Notes: a model not told the origin generated them from the sequence alone. Counted from the stretch's first letter, positions 20,293 through 31,320 are shown. The stretch is DNA of 64,000 nt from Schizochytrium sp. CCTCC M209059 (GCA_000818945.1 KN805385.1:314209-378208), one strand, 5' to 3'. Numbers and translations are program-made.

Positions 20293-23200
20293 CTATTTTG
20301 AATGCGTTCTGGTTTTGAGAAAATACCGTTGCAGCCTTTTCGCACGTGAGCAAAGCTCATGTATAAGCGCTGGCTCCTCGTGCTCCGAGTAGTAATTCGT
20401 GAAACACCGATTTTCGGCTCCAGGAGCATCCCGCCACATCAGTACCTCAAGACCGTCAAAGAGTTTTGCACGGAGTGCAGGCTCAAACTTTTCCTTGTGA
20501 TCGAAAACCCATTCCTCTTTAGTACCGCAGACCGCAACTGCCAGCAAGGGATGTCCCTTTTCTTCTTCTTCATCTTCCGCTCCTCCTCCTTCATCTCCTT
20601 CGTCTTCGTGCTGACCCCGCAGGTTCTCCCAAAACGTTTGTACATCGTCCCAGCAATCTCTTTCCAGTACAACCACAATGACGTCTGGATCGTCATCATT
20701 CACAGTAAGCCCCCTTTGCTCACCGAGCTTGACTCCAAGTTTTTTGACTGCCTTGGACTTCTTTGTGCCCACGACTGCTACTCGGACCTCTTCCTCGTTA
20801 GAATAATACTTTTCCTTGGGACGTGGGATGGCTTGGAATCCTGCGCACTGAGCCAAAGCACGCAGCATTTCTTCTTCTTCAAACTGACGACGACGATATG
20901 ATATCTTTACGCAACTGTCCAAAGCCTTTCTCGCATTCGACAGTATCTGTTCTGACCTCACGATTTCTCCTTCCCAGTTCTGTAACTTTAGCTCGTCCAA
21001 TGACTTGCGCAAACTCACGAGTCTGGATTCAGGTGTTGCTGCATTCGCCTCGTCGCCGTCATACTGCTGCAAATCTCGTCGAGAAGAACCCACATCGACT
21101 TTCCTTTTTAACCAAAAGTTGCATGCAGCCAGCTTGCTCAGGCCTGTGCTATGACTGGAAGCTCCATCATCGCCAGCTTCTTCTCGATCCGACTGGACGT
21201 CGCCTGCAGTAGATTCATTGGAAGGACAATGCCACGGCACGTTAGATTCACTCCATGCATCAAACCGGGTATCTTCTTCGACAATGAAAAAGATCTTCTT
21301 TGCCAGCCCATCCTCTGTCGCGCCAAAGAACTCAACAGCAAAATGCAATTCTGCGAGACAGTAGGGCCGGGAAAGTACATCCTTGGTGAGCACCATCACA
21401 AAGCACTGCGATGAGAGCGCCCCGCGATGCATGCCTCGAAGGTAAATCTCGGCGGCATTCATATCAATCCAAGATGACATTCTGTGGCGCTCAAGGCCGG
21501 CTGCAAGATCCTTGGCAATTCCCGACGCCTGCGCCTGCATGTACGATAGGAAGAAGTGGTATGCCGGAAGCTTAATGAGTTCGTTGTGAGCATGTTCCTT
21601 GTAGAACTCGCTTGACATCGTACTTCTGTGCAGTCGGGCTTGTGTCGTGCGGCCGAAGAGACTAAATCGCGCTGAAAAAACCCGCCTGTGAAGGCTCATT
21701 ACGCGGGTTGAAAATCGCGCTTGCGTTCTTCCGACACGACTCTTGCGTGCTGGAGTACTTGCGTCGATGTCCTGCACCTCCTCGCTCGGCTCGCACGGGC
21801 CCCGTTGGAATGTCTCAAAGAAAGGGTGCTCTTCAATGATCTGCTTGACGCTGATGCGCTCTTCAGGGTCGCCACGCAAGCACAGACGAACGAGATCACG
21901 GGCGGCCTCAATCTCGTATTCACCCACATCAAGACCATCTTCGTTGGACGTGTTTGCTATATCATCATCATCATCGTCTGTGGTGTCGCGACCGCGTCGT
22001 TGGATACGTTGAAGGCGCTCGTCGTCTAGCACAAGCCAGTTCATGAGCTCCGTCTTGTCGTGCGTTGTCACCAGATTGTCGTCTGACTCGTCGACCATGA
22101 ACAGCTTCGTGCCAGAGAGCATCTGAAACAGCACCACACCAAAGCCTCAAACATCAATCGCTGGGTCGGCCTGGGGCGCCTTGCGCCTGTTTGCTTTGTG
22201 CAGGAAATTCCATTTAGCCAATTCAGGGGCTGCATAGCCAGTGCTCATCTTTTCCGTGACAAGACTCTTTTTTTCCGGCGTCGAGATCGGTGCCGATGCG
22301 TCCAAATCGATGAGTTGCCACTCTTCATCGGTTATGTCTTCAGTTTGCTCTCCCGTCACGTTGTCTCGCCACTTTCTTGGCACGGTGAGAGATGTTTTTT
22401 TGTCTTCATCCGAGAATGTGTGCAGTTTCGGATCGCTGACACGCACCACGTTGCGCGGCTTTATGTCGCCATGGATGCGACCACTTTGGTGAAGTTCTTG
22501 AATCGCAGAAATGATCCTGTACGCGATCGTCCGAATCTTTTGCAAATTGCGACCGGCAAAGCGCTCCGTGTTGATGGCCTCAAAAAGCGAGCGCGAGCCT
22601 CTTTTCATCACAAGACACAACTCACTGTCTAAGCGGTCAGCAAACTTCGGATCATTGCGGTGAAGAAGTGGTAAACAGCCTTTAAGATCCGCATCTTCGC
22701 TGGCTCTAGACTTGCGAGCATCAATCTCGCGAAAGTACTGCTCCTCTTTTCGCATGATTTTGAGCGCCACAGCTTCATTATTTTGTATGTCAGTCGCGTA
22801 GTGCACTGCACACGTTTTGGATTCGTGAACTGGCGGGCCTTCCGCGACACTGTAGCGATCGAGATATGTGCCATACTTTTTCGCCCACCCCTTGGTATTT
22901 TTATTTGTAAGCGCAAGTGAACGAACCGTTCGACCACCTTCGTCTTCAGCCTTCATCAACAACAGTCCATCTTTGAGAGACAGGACTTTTGCAAGAACAT
23001 CTTCGCAAAAAACTTCCGGGAGAGAGAACTTTTTACGCGTCGCATGGCAATCGAACAGTGTATGAATCAAGGGGAGAGCGTCATCTTCATCCTTCTCGGC
23101 GTTGTCATTTTCGTTTGTTCGCTGGCGCTTGAGTAGCCAAAAAGCAGGCTTGTCGAGAGGCATCTGTGTTTCCGCATCGTCTTGACAGAGAACGATGAGA

Positions 23201-26002
23201 AAGATTGCAAACATGTGCGCCGATTTCCCAGCCAACTCATGTGCGGCCGACGTCCACTTCTCTTCATTTCTATCAAAAAGATATTCATAGATCCGCTTTA
23301 TCCGAGATTCGCCTTTCGAAACACTGAGCAGCGTGGACCATCCGAGTGACGGGAGCTGAGGCAGGCCGCTAATTCAAGAAGACGGGAATATTAGTATGCA
23401 GAATCTCAAGACTTTGACCAAGGCAAAAGTCAAGCCCAGCGACAACTTACAATATATTACGCAAGCCATCATTCTCAGTCAAGAGAGCCTTCACAATGGA
23501 CATCTCACCACCAAGGTCGATGTTGTTCTCACGAAGACTGTGCATGATGATTGTGGCATGGCATCCATTACATTCATTGATGAGCGCGAAATGACTGTCA
23601 GTGTGCACTCTCATGTCGCCGTCGCCGTCGTCTGGGCGCAGTCCTGCCTTTCTGCTCTCCGCTAAGAACGCGCACCTGCCTTCCTTCACGCAGAATTCCA
23701 CGCATGCTGCCTTTTCGTGTCCAGTGGAAAGCCTTGCATCCAATCAAATTCCGGACAACACAATCGAACCAACTTACTACAAAGACTTGAGCGAGCTGTT
23801 TTTGCCCAAGCCTTTTCCGAGCCCAAGGGCGCCATCTGGGCCGATGTTGTTGTTCCCAAGACTGTCCATGACGATTGTGGCATAGCATTCATTGCATTCA
23901 TTGATGAGCGCGAAATGGCTGTCAGTGTCCACTCTCATGTCGTCGTCGCCGCCGTCGTCTTAGCGCAGTCCTGTCTTTCTGCTCTCCGCCACGAACGCGC
24001 ACCTGCCTTCCTTCACGCAGAAACCCACGCACACCGCCTTTTCGCGTCCAGTGGAAAGCCTTGCATCCAATCAAATTCCGGACAACACAACCGAACCAAC
24101 TTACTCCAGTTTCATCAGCGAGCTGTTCTTGCCCAAGGCTGCCCCGAGCCCAAGGGCGCCATCGTCGCCGATGTTGTTGTTCCCAAGACTGTCCATGATG
24201 ATTGTGGCATAGCATTCATTGCAGTCATTTGTGAACGCGAAATGGCTGTCAGTGTCCATACTCATGTCGTCGTCTTGGCGCAGTCTCGCCTCTCTGCTCT
24301 CCGCCACGAACGCGCACCTGCCTTTCTTCACGCAGGGTCCAACGCATGCCGCCTTGCTGCCCAGTAGCAAGATGCAATCAGAACTTACCTGAGAACTTGC
24401 AGCGACGTGTTCGTGATGAGCAAGTCTGCAATTGCTTCGGCGCCAACCTCGCTGATGCCGTTGAAGCTGAGACTGTATTGACAATATAACAAATCGAGAT
24501 GTCAGCAATGTGAATTCATGATCCAGCGCAGAGAGTGTCATCACAAGTCCTCTGCACCTCTCTCTCGAGACGCTTACTTACTCCAAGGATATAAGTACTG
24601 CATTCTCGCCCAGAGCATCGACGAGCTTTAAGACCCCATCGTCCCCAATGTCATCATTAGGGTAATTCGCGAAAGGCTTGCTTCCAAGACTGTTGAAGCC
24701 GTGACAATGAGCGAGCCCTGTAAGTTTTTGATCAACTCTTTTCCAAAAGACCCTCTCTTTGCTTTATGTTACCTTAACATTGAACAACACTTTACCAAAG
24801 CTCAATGCTCGACCAGGGGACCCTGGCAATCATTGCACGAGGTCTTTCTTTTGTCAAACGATAGATCGAGGATCAACTTACTTTAGCGAGCAGAGCGTGA
24901 CGTTCACGCTCAATGCGTGACGTTCACGCTCAATGCGTGAGCAAAAGCAACCGCGCCATCGACACCAATGCTGTTGCTCTTGAGACTGCATTTATTGAAA
25001 GTCTATGATCGTCAGCCTCTTGCTTTTTATAGTACGGCATTGTTATGACGCTGATATCCAGCTGCCTTTACGAGAGTCTCTTCATTGGCACATGTTTCCT
25101 GATCAATCTCAAGACAAGCTTCGACTTACGAAAGCGATGTAAGCGAGGAGTTCTGGTGCAGGGCTTTGGCCAGAGCAACTCCGCCCTCTCCACGAATCCC
25201 ATTAGCTTCAAGACTGAGTTTTGGCAACGAGCAAATTACGTTAGTGTCCTCCTGGCATTGTGCATTGATGCATTCAATTTGACTCTTCCGCTTATTTCCT
25301 TCCACAAACATGAGCGCGCTTCCATCAAACCAAATCCCGCTCAAACGCTAACTTACTCCAACGTAACGAGCGAGGTGTTCGCACCAAGCTCTTCTCCCAG
25401 AGCCAAGGCTCCTTCGTCGCCGATATCACATTCGGTGAGACTGTAGGTTATTTTGGAACAAAGAGTTGTCAATGGTCGTCAATGTGCCAAATCGCATGAT
25501 TTTTTTCGATCCCGTAAGTAAGCACTTCAACGTACTCAATCGTTGTGACGCCGTTCCGCATCAGTTCGATCGCCTTCTTGGCCGCAAGTTGCCCGCGGAG
25601 ACCTCTCTCGATGCCTTCTTCCTCAGGCGACTCATCCTCTTTCCTGCCACCATCGCGATCTTGGTCGCCATTGTCCTCTTCCTCATGCCCGCCACTGTCG
25701 CCATCGCCATCGCCTCCGCCTCCGCCTCCGCCGCTGTGATCATCGTGATAACATTCGCCCTCATCGTCGTCTTCATCACGTTCTCCTTTATGTCTCTCTC
25801 TGTACGCGTCGTCGGCCATATCTCCGTCGTCCCCATGATCATCGAGGTTTTCGTGGACGACCTCGTGGACGACCTCGTCATCGTCTGAAAGATAACGGAG
25901 CGGAGCGTCATCTTGATCGACCGCGTCATGCTCGTAAGAAGGCACACGATCAGCACGTTGGGTACGAGTCGCCCGCTTCATGTGGGCAGTGAACTTCTTC
26001 AT
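20293..26002 (-). CDS. LRR-kinase-TIR multidomain protein, ten exons, two disruptions
   Basis: I deduce exons 26002-25536, 25440-25357, 25213-25130, 24985-24882, 24689-24582, 24472-24389, 24188-24105, 23861-23778, 23537-23451 and 23368-20293. Donors are GTAAGT (first GTACGT), acceptors AG, all phase 2. Without a 20-bp duplication the total is 1,414 codons. Exon 1 encodes an acidic, Gly/His-rich N-terminus. Exons 2-9 each encode one ribonuclease-inhibitor-type LRR (for example LGNNNIGPDGALGLG). Exon 10 encodes a kinase domain (AVALKIM; HGDIKPRN, an HRD variant; LIDLDAS, a DFG variant; GYAAPE), then a TIR domain near 21560-21150 (YHFFLSYM, SSWIDM, SRPYCLAEL; the Glu at ~21350 fits the TIR NADase position) and a C-terminal region of unknown fold. 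Disruptions: duplication at 24895-24934; in-frame TGA at 22147-22149. A receptor or immune-like role is inference. It may be a recent pseudogene. Confidence 0.8.
22147..22149 (-). other. In-frame TGA in place of the conserved kinase Trp codon
   Basis: On the minus strand the frame reads Asp-Val-TGA-Gly-Phe-Gly-Val-Val-Leu-Phe. Kinase subdomain IX normally reads Asp-x-Trp-Ser/Gly-Phe/Leu-Gly, so TGA replaces TGG by one transition. Both sides are in the same frame and encode conserved kinase sequence. TGA is used as a terminator elsewhere in the window (4852-4854, 51158-51160). Confidence 0.85.
23451..25440 (-). repeat. LRR exon-intron cassette array (eight units)
   Basis: Eight LRR exons: five of 84 nt plus one decayed to 104 nt, one of 108 nt and one of 87 nt by my exon bounds. 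Each is flanked by phase-2 introns. The three lowest-coordinate cassettes are spaced 324 and 327 bp apart and share intron sequence too (for example CCAGTGGAAAGCCTTGCATC and CAAATTCCGGACAACACAA at about 23720 and 24050). The array has therefore grown by duplication of whole exon-plus-intron units. Confidence 0.8.
24895..24934. repeat. 20-bp perfect tandem duplication inside an LRR exon
   Basis: GCGTGACGTTCACGCTCAAT occurs twice in a row (24895-24914, 24915-24934), followed by GCGTGA. The unit contains a GCGTGA/TCACGC inverted repeat. It lengthens the exon at 24882-24985 from 84 to 104 nt and shifts the frame into stops. Removing one unit restores a perfect LRR. Confidence 0.9.
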
Positions 26003-27750
26003 GGTCGTGTCTACCTCCTTGTTTTCCTTTCAGCACCAGTGTGCACACGCTCTTCGCCTTCTTTCCTCTTCTCACCGTCCGAGCAGCCGTTCGTCTCCTT
26101 CGCGCCTCGCTGCGACCGTTCGTGGCAATGCGTCGCTCCCGATCTCCTCCCGCCCTGCTACGCGCCCTCTCCGCTCGCTGCTGCCTTCGCCGCGCGCGCG
26201 CTCCTGGACGCTCGTGGCCTTTCGGACGTCTGTCTCGCGTCTTCGTTTGCGGTTTGCTCATGCTTCGTCCTTCTCTTCCCGCATCTTTTTTGCTCGCGCG
26301 TACCCCCCCCCTACCCGCGCGCGGCCGTCTCTTGCTGCGCCGCGCTGGGCGCCGTTCCTCTCGTCCCGTCCCCTCCCGCCCCCTCGCGCGCCGCGGCGGG
26401 TCGCGCCGCACGCAGGTCGCAGCCGCTCGGCGTGCGCGCGCCTCCGACCCGCGTCTCTTCGCGTGCGCGTCCCTCGCGCGACTCTTCGCTGCACGTGCCG
26501 GAGCAGTACGAAGAGGCGCGATCCTCCGTCTCGCGGCGCGCTATACGCTGCCATCGCAGAGGCAGGAGTGGCGAGGGGATCGAGGAGCGCGTGCGCGGCA
26601 GGGCAGCGGCAGGTTTAAGCAGGATCGGAGCAAAGAGTCATGCCGTGGGTGTGCAATGTTCAACTGACCCGGGCTTGTCTGACGAGGAGCACGCGATTCT
26701 GTACTTCTTTCCAGACCTGCGCAAGGAGACCCGCGACATCAAGGTACTACTATACTTTGACGCTAATGACGATGCGGTCGGGAAAGTCCCACGCACGTGC
26801 GGCTGCAGCCTTTTCTTTTTTGCTTGCTTGAAGCAGCCTTTGCTAAGACAGGAAGACCTTCCTAAGCTCCAGAAGAAGGCAAACTCGCTCTTGTGCAGTT
26901 TCTTAGGTAAACTTTCTGTTCAGCAAAGCTGAAAGGCAATCCCTTTACATGCAAATCAAGCCCCAACTATGGAAGAGGAAGCGCTTTCGCCTTGGCCTTT
27001 CACAAAACACGCGCGTTCATTACAAAGCTGCATTCCGTAAGACCGGCTTCATCGCGGACGAACAGACGCATATCTGATGATTCTCTGGTTTACCTGCAGC
27101 TCGTACTTGAAACGCACTTCGACTCGCAGAGTCTTTGACTTCGTAGAGTTGAAGTAGAAGTTCTTCCACCTCGCGCTTTGCGCGCTCTTCCTGCGCCGAG
27201 GCGGCTTCCGCAGGTCTCTCGCACATCTCAACCTCGGCCTCGAAAAATTGGAGGTCGTTTCCAGGAAGCGCAAGCGCAGACGCGCTTCCGTCGCTCAGGA
27301 CAAAGAGGCTTCGAAGTTAGGGTGGAGTGTGCAAGCTTGAGCGCATTTCCGAAGCTGTGGCATCGCCTCTACCTACGGCTTTCTTGAGGATGGAAGAAGA
27401 AGAGATGAGAAACGAAAAGGAGCGGATATGCAAGCACAAAAGCGTGCAAGCACGAGAACGCTGCTTTTCTGAGGTGAACGATGCTGCAATCAATCTTTTG
27501 ACGACGAGTCATGATTGCTTGAATCTTGCGAAATGCCACAAGCCCACTATTTTGGCCTTGTGTTAAGAAGCGGGAGATCAATCTTGGTTTGAGAGCATCG
27601 CATGACCGGAGGGCTGTTCTTCTCCTCTGAGCTTGTTGCGAAGCTTCGTTGAATGTGAAGCCTTGCTTGAGGCTATGGCAAGACCGCAATTTTGTTCTGG
27701 CAAGCTTGAGGCGTCTGTTGGACGGATAGTGAGAGTCACAACACTGCACA

Positions 27751-27910
27751 AAGTCATTTGTTTGGAAAAGCTGAAGAGGGAGCCTGGACAAAGTCCTTTG
27801 TTTGGAAAAGCTCGAGGTAGAGTCTGGACAAAACCTCGTGCTTGCGAAAGCTCGAGGTGAAGTCTTAACAGAGTCGTTTGTTTGGAAAAGCTCAAAGTGG
27901 AGACTGCACA
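27751..27910. repeat. 40-bp minisatellite, four units
   Basis: Four consecutive 40-bp units (27751-27790, 27791-27830, 27831-27870, 27871-27910) share AAGTC.TTTGTTTGGAAAAG and a CTGGACA/CTGCACA end; the third unit is the most diverged. A partial unit follows and weaker relatives lie to the left. 40 is not a multiple of three, so the array is unlikely to be coding. Confidence 0.85.
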
Positions 27911-28428
27911 TAGTCATGTACTTTACTCTTGGAATACGGTCCAGAATCTGGGTCGTTTGACCTGGCTGAACGCGCGCGCAGGCAATTCAAGAGTTGGCGA
28001 GACAGACCCTGGTAGACGCTGATGCCCAAACCTTCTGCTCTCCCTCGGAATCAGTTTATCTGCCAGTACCAGCAAAGAAGGATAGGGCTTTTTTTTGTTA
28101 AGGCAAATAAGCGTCTCGTGATCTTCTTAGGGAAAGCGTGGTCTTCAATCCCCATGCGATAGTAATAGTAGGGGAGGAAGGTCTCATTGTATGGCAACCT
28201 GCGCGCTCCCGAATGAAACAGGAAGATTGGAATGAGCTTCAACGAGACGTCCATTGCTTGCCTTCTTTTTCTTTTCACAGAGAAACTAGAATCCCGAGTC
28301 ATTCTTGAAAGCAAGTGAGGACAAGTTTATGGCGCGAGAGAGTACGACTGGAAAAACGAAGCGAACACAAGACTTTCTGGCAGTCAACTCATCGCCAGAT
28401 CACGTATTACTTTCAAGTAAGTCCCCGC

Positions 28429-28794
28429 ATGGATGAGGTGATTGGTTGTCCCGGACATTTCGCCAACCACAAAGTCAAATCAAAAGCGAGGCGATCGATC
28501 TTGCTCTCGTTCTTTTCGGACGCGAAAATGTTGAAGTTCGAGGATGCGCTTTCGGAGCGCCACGTTGTCTATAGAGTCTTGCGTGGACTGGAGTACGAGA
28601 AGCCCAGGATGGCGCCTGGCTACTTGCGAGCGGCGCGCAGACGTGGCGAAAGAGTAGCCATGGACTTGAAGGCCCTCGCGATCGCAGGCAGAAACTCGTC
28701 ACAAGATCGAGGCAACATATCAACTTCATGTTCCAAACATACCGCTCGTGGCAAGTGTTGTGAAGCAGTGAACACGCGTTCTACGGATAGCTAG
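28429..28794 (+). CDS. Hypothetical ORF, weak
   Basis: A 121-codon ATG-started frame inside the gene-poor stretch. It begins just after a consensus-like GTAAGTCC donor at about 28417, so it may instead be intronic or part of a decayed gene. The stretch AKMLKFEDALSERHVVYRVL looks protein-like but matches nothing I know, and the C-terminal third is low quality. Kept only as a weak candidate. Confidence 0.15.
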   Translation: MDEVIGCPGHFANHKVKSKARRSILLSFFSDAKMLKFEDALSERHVVYRVLRGLEYEKPRMAPGYLRAARRRGERVAMDLKALAIAGRNSSQDRGNISTSCSKHTARGKCCEAVNTRSTDS

Positions 28795-30141
28795 ATGAGA
28801 CCCTAACGACGAGCCGCTCTGACTCGTGGCGCCATGTCGCGCTGGAGATGGTGGTGTAATCCAGCACGGGAAAGCTTGTAGATCGATATGAGACGGAGGT
28901 TCGAAAGTTCCAGGATCGCTTCAAGTCAAATGCAAGTCAGGAAGTACTGTGCATGCAGTATCGGCGGGGCGAGGGTCATATATAGAAGAATTCTTCGTGG
29001 ACGAGGGAAAGGTCCAGGAAAGTGTTCAAGCAAAGGTGGCTGCGGCAAAGTACTTGCTCAAGGCTGCTCAGCATAAGGCACACCTGGCTTCCCGGCTCAA
29101 AAGTCAGGTGGCTTCGCTCCTGCGCGACTTCTACAGCAAGGCCGCTCTGAAAGGTTTGGGAGAAGCAGCGCTTACAACACAAGAGCCTCCTGCAACAGCT
29201 TAACGGGAGCCGCACTGCCGCTGAAGCGAGTATTCATGGCCCGCGTCGTCAGCCCTCTCGGCAATGTCTCTTCTAGGCATCGAAACGAGCTCCCGCGTCA
29301 CATCCGCCCCACCTTGCAGCTCACAAATCGTGCCGATTCTCCTCTTCCTCCCCAAGATGCGCCTTCCTCGAGCGCCTTCGTCTGCGTAAACTCCGGTCGC
29401 CCTTCCCTCCCTCCGTCCGTCCGTCCGTCCGTCCGTCCAAGCCGTGGTAGGCTAGCTCTCGGGGTCTGCGCCAGATGCAGCTTTGCTCCCGCACGTCGTC
29501 GCAGCCAGCTCGCGCGTTGCCGCCATCCGCTGTCGGGACCGCGGCAGAGGCGGACATAGCCTCGGTCCTCCATCTACTATGTCCACCTGCGACTATGCGC
29601 GAAGGCATCGTTATGATCATGAGGGCCGTCCGATATACGTACGTATATGCACGTAAGTCCAGTATCTTTCCTGGCCTGCCCAAGCCGAGGCTTGGGCGAG
29701 CAGCCGAGCGCAGGCGAGCAGTACCCGAAAGGTAGGGCGAGTCCAGGCGCCGCGACCCGCGACCCGCGCGAGCGAGAGCGGCGCGGCGAAGGCGGCGGCG
29801 AAGGCGGCGAAGGCGGAGGCGGAGGCGGAGGCGGAGGCCCGCGCGGGGAGCGAGGACCGGGATGGAACGTAGATCGTGTGGGCGGACGTGACTTTCGCGT
29901 GCTCAAGATCCCGCGCGGACCTGGCGAGGCGAGGGCGTGCGTGCGTGCGCGCGTGCGCGCGAGTAAGAGTGGGGAGCGACGTTACGGTGGCGCGCTGAGC
30001 TAGAAGGTTGTGATGCGAGCCGGAGGATGCAAGGTTGTTTCAGGATGATGAACCTGATCATCTTTTGTTTGTTGATTAGGAGGAGGAGATGGGTTTTTAC
30101 GTCACAACGCATACTGACGCGAGCGCATGATTCTTGACGGA

Positions 30142-30162
30142 TCTTTTTTTTTATCTTAACAG
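30142..30162 (+). promoter_or_regulatory. Putative 3' splice site of a 5'-UTR intron
   Basis: A T-rich tract followed by ATCTTAACAG lies about 60 bp upstream of the nitronate monooxygenase ATG and has the form of a branch-tract-AG acceptor. No donor is assigned, so a leader intron is only suggested. Confidence 0.3.
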
Positions 30163-30223
30163 AGCAACGCTCAAGACCAAAAGACAAACAAGGGAGACAA
30201 GAGCAAAAACAAGAACGAGAAGA

Positions 30224-31320
30224 ATGGGGGTCTTTCGCACGCGCGTGACCGAGCTGCTCGGCATCGAGCACCCGGTGATCTGCGGAGGCATGACGGGCGT
30301 CGGCACCGTGGAGCTGTGCGCGGCTGTCTCGGAGGCAGGTGGTCTCGGCATGCTGACCGCGCTCCGTAGTGAGACGCCCGAGAACCTCCGGCGTGACATC
30401 GAGCGTGTGCGCAAGCTGACTTCCAAGCCTTTTGGCGTCAACCTCACGATTCTGCCCGCCATGGTCCCCCCCGACTACGAAGGGTTCGCGGACGCCATCA
30501 TTGAGAGTGGCGTCAAGATTGTCGAAACTGCTGGCAACAACCCCAAAAAGTGGGTTGGCAAGTTCAAGGCCGCAGGCCTCATTTGCATTCACAAGTGTGT
30601 CACCATTCGCCATGCCCTCAGTGCTGAGAGAATTGGCGTCGACATCATCTCCATGGACTCCTTTGAGTGCGCTGGACAGTACGTTTGACTCAGCCTCTTG
30701 ACATTCCATTTCCCTTTTCTTCCCAACTAACGAAACGATTACGAAAAAAAAAAACACGTGTGGCGTGACACAACAGTCCCGGTGAGGAAGACATTGGCGC
30801 CATTGTACTTTTGGCCAAGGCCGCCAAGAAGCTTCGTGCCCCATTTGTGGCAAGTGGAGGCATTGGTGACGGCAAGCAGCTCGCTGCCGCCATTGCGCTC
30901 GGCGCCGAGGGTGTCAACATGGGCACGCGCTTTTGCGCCACCAAAGAGTGCAACTGGCCGGAGTCTTTCAAGCAGCGCATGGTTGATGCCCAGGAGACGG
31001 ACACCGTACTCATGTTCCGCGCTCTCCACAACACCGCACGCGTCTTTAAGAACAGGGTGGCCAGCGAGGTGGACGAGATTCAAAAGGCAAAGGGCATGGA
31101 CCTTGACTTCAGCGATATCGCGCACCTTGTTGCCGGCACCCGCGGCCGCGAAGCGGAGCGCAACGGTGATGCCGATGGTGGCATCTGGACAGCCGGCCAG
31201 GTGATTGGCCTCATTGACGACCTTCCAACCGTAAAGGAGCTCATGGACAACTTTATTGGCGAAGCTGAGTCCACGATCCGCAACCGCATGCCCAATGTGC
31301 TTGCGTCGTCGCGCCTCTAA
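30224..31320 (+). CDS. Nitronate monooxygenase-type FMN oxidoreductase, two exons, PTS1-like end
   Basis: FMN-dependent TIM-barrel enzyme of the nitronate monooxygenase / 2-nitropropane dioxygenase family, which oxidises alkyl nitronates. Exon 1 is 30224-30678, exon 2 is 30777-31320, and the intron has a GTACGT donor and CAACAG acceptor. Joining them restores FECAGHPGEEDIG, the family motif with the catalytic His, from a codon split as CA|T. Together they give 332 aa. Other motifs: HPVICGGMTGVG at the N-terminus (FMN phosphate region), PFGVNLTIL, VASGGIGDGKQLAAA and LGAEGVNMGTRF. The frame also runs open upstream of 30224, but only from a non-ATG codon. The C-terminus SSRL ends in Ser-Arg-Leu, a PTS1 variant, so peroxisomal import is likely. 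A T-rich acceptor-like site at 30142-30162 hints at a leader intron. Confidence 0.92.

Larger units (their letters stand above)
26003..30223. other. 4.2-kb region without a confident gene
   Basis: 26003-26640 is GC-rich and is probably the upstream region of the LRR-kinase-TIR gene. At 26670-26750 one frame reads DEEHAILYFFPDLRKETRD, which resembles the first strand-helix of longin-type domains (CCZ1/HPS4/INTU group). It ends at a possible GTACTA donor, and a further exon-like piece with AG and GT borders lies at about 26851-26907, but I cannot join a gene. 27750-27910 is a minisatellite. 29411-29438 is (CCGT)n, followed by GGCGGA repeats at about 29800-29840. A perfect 16-bp palindrome ATATACGTACGTATAT lies at 29633-29648. 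The stretch may hold a decayed gene. Confidence 0.4.

Noticed and set aside
25913..26932. 339-codon plus-strand ORF overlapping the LRR gene start
   Set aside because: Mostly GC-rich Arg/Ser/Pro translation without an ATG in a sensible place; only its last part looks protein-like and is noted separately.
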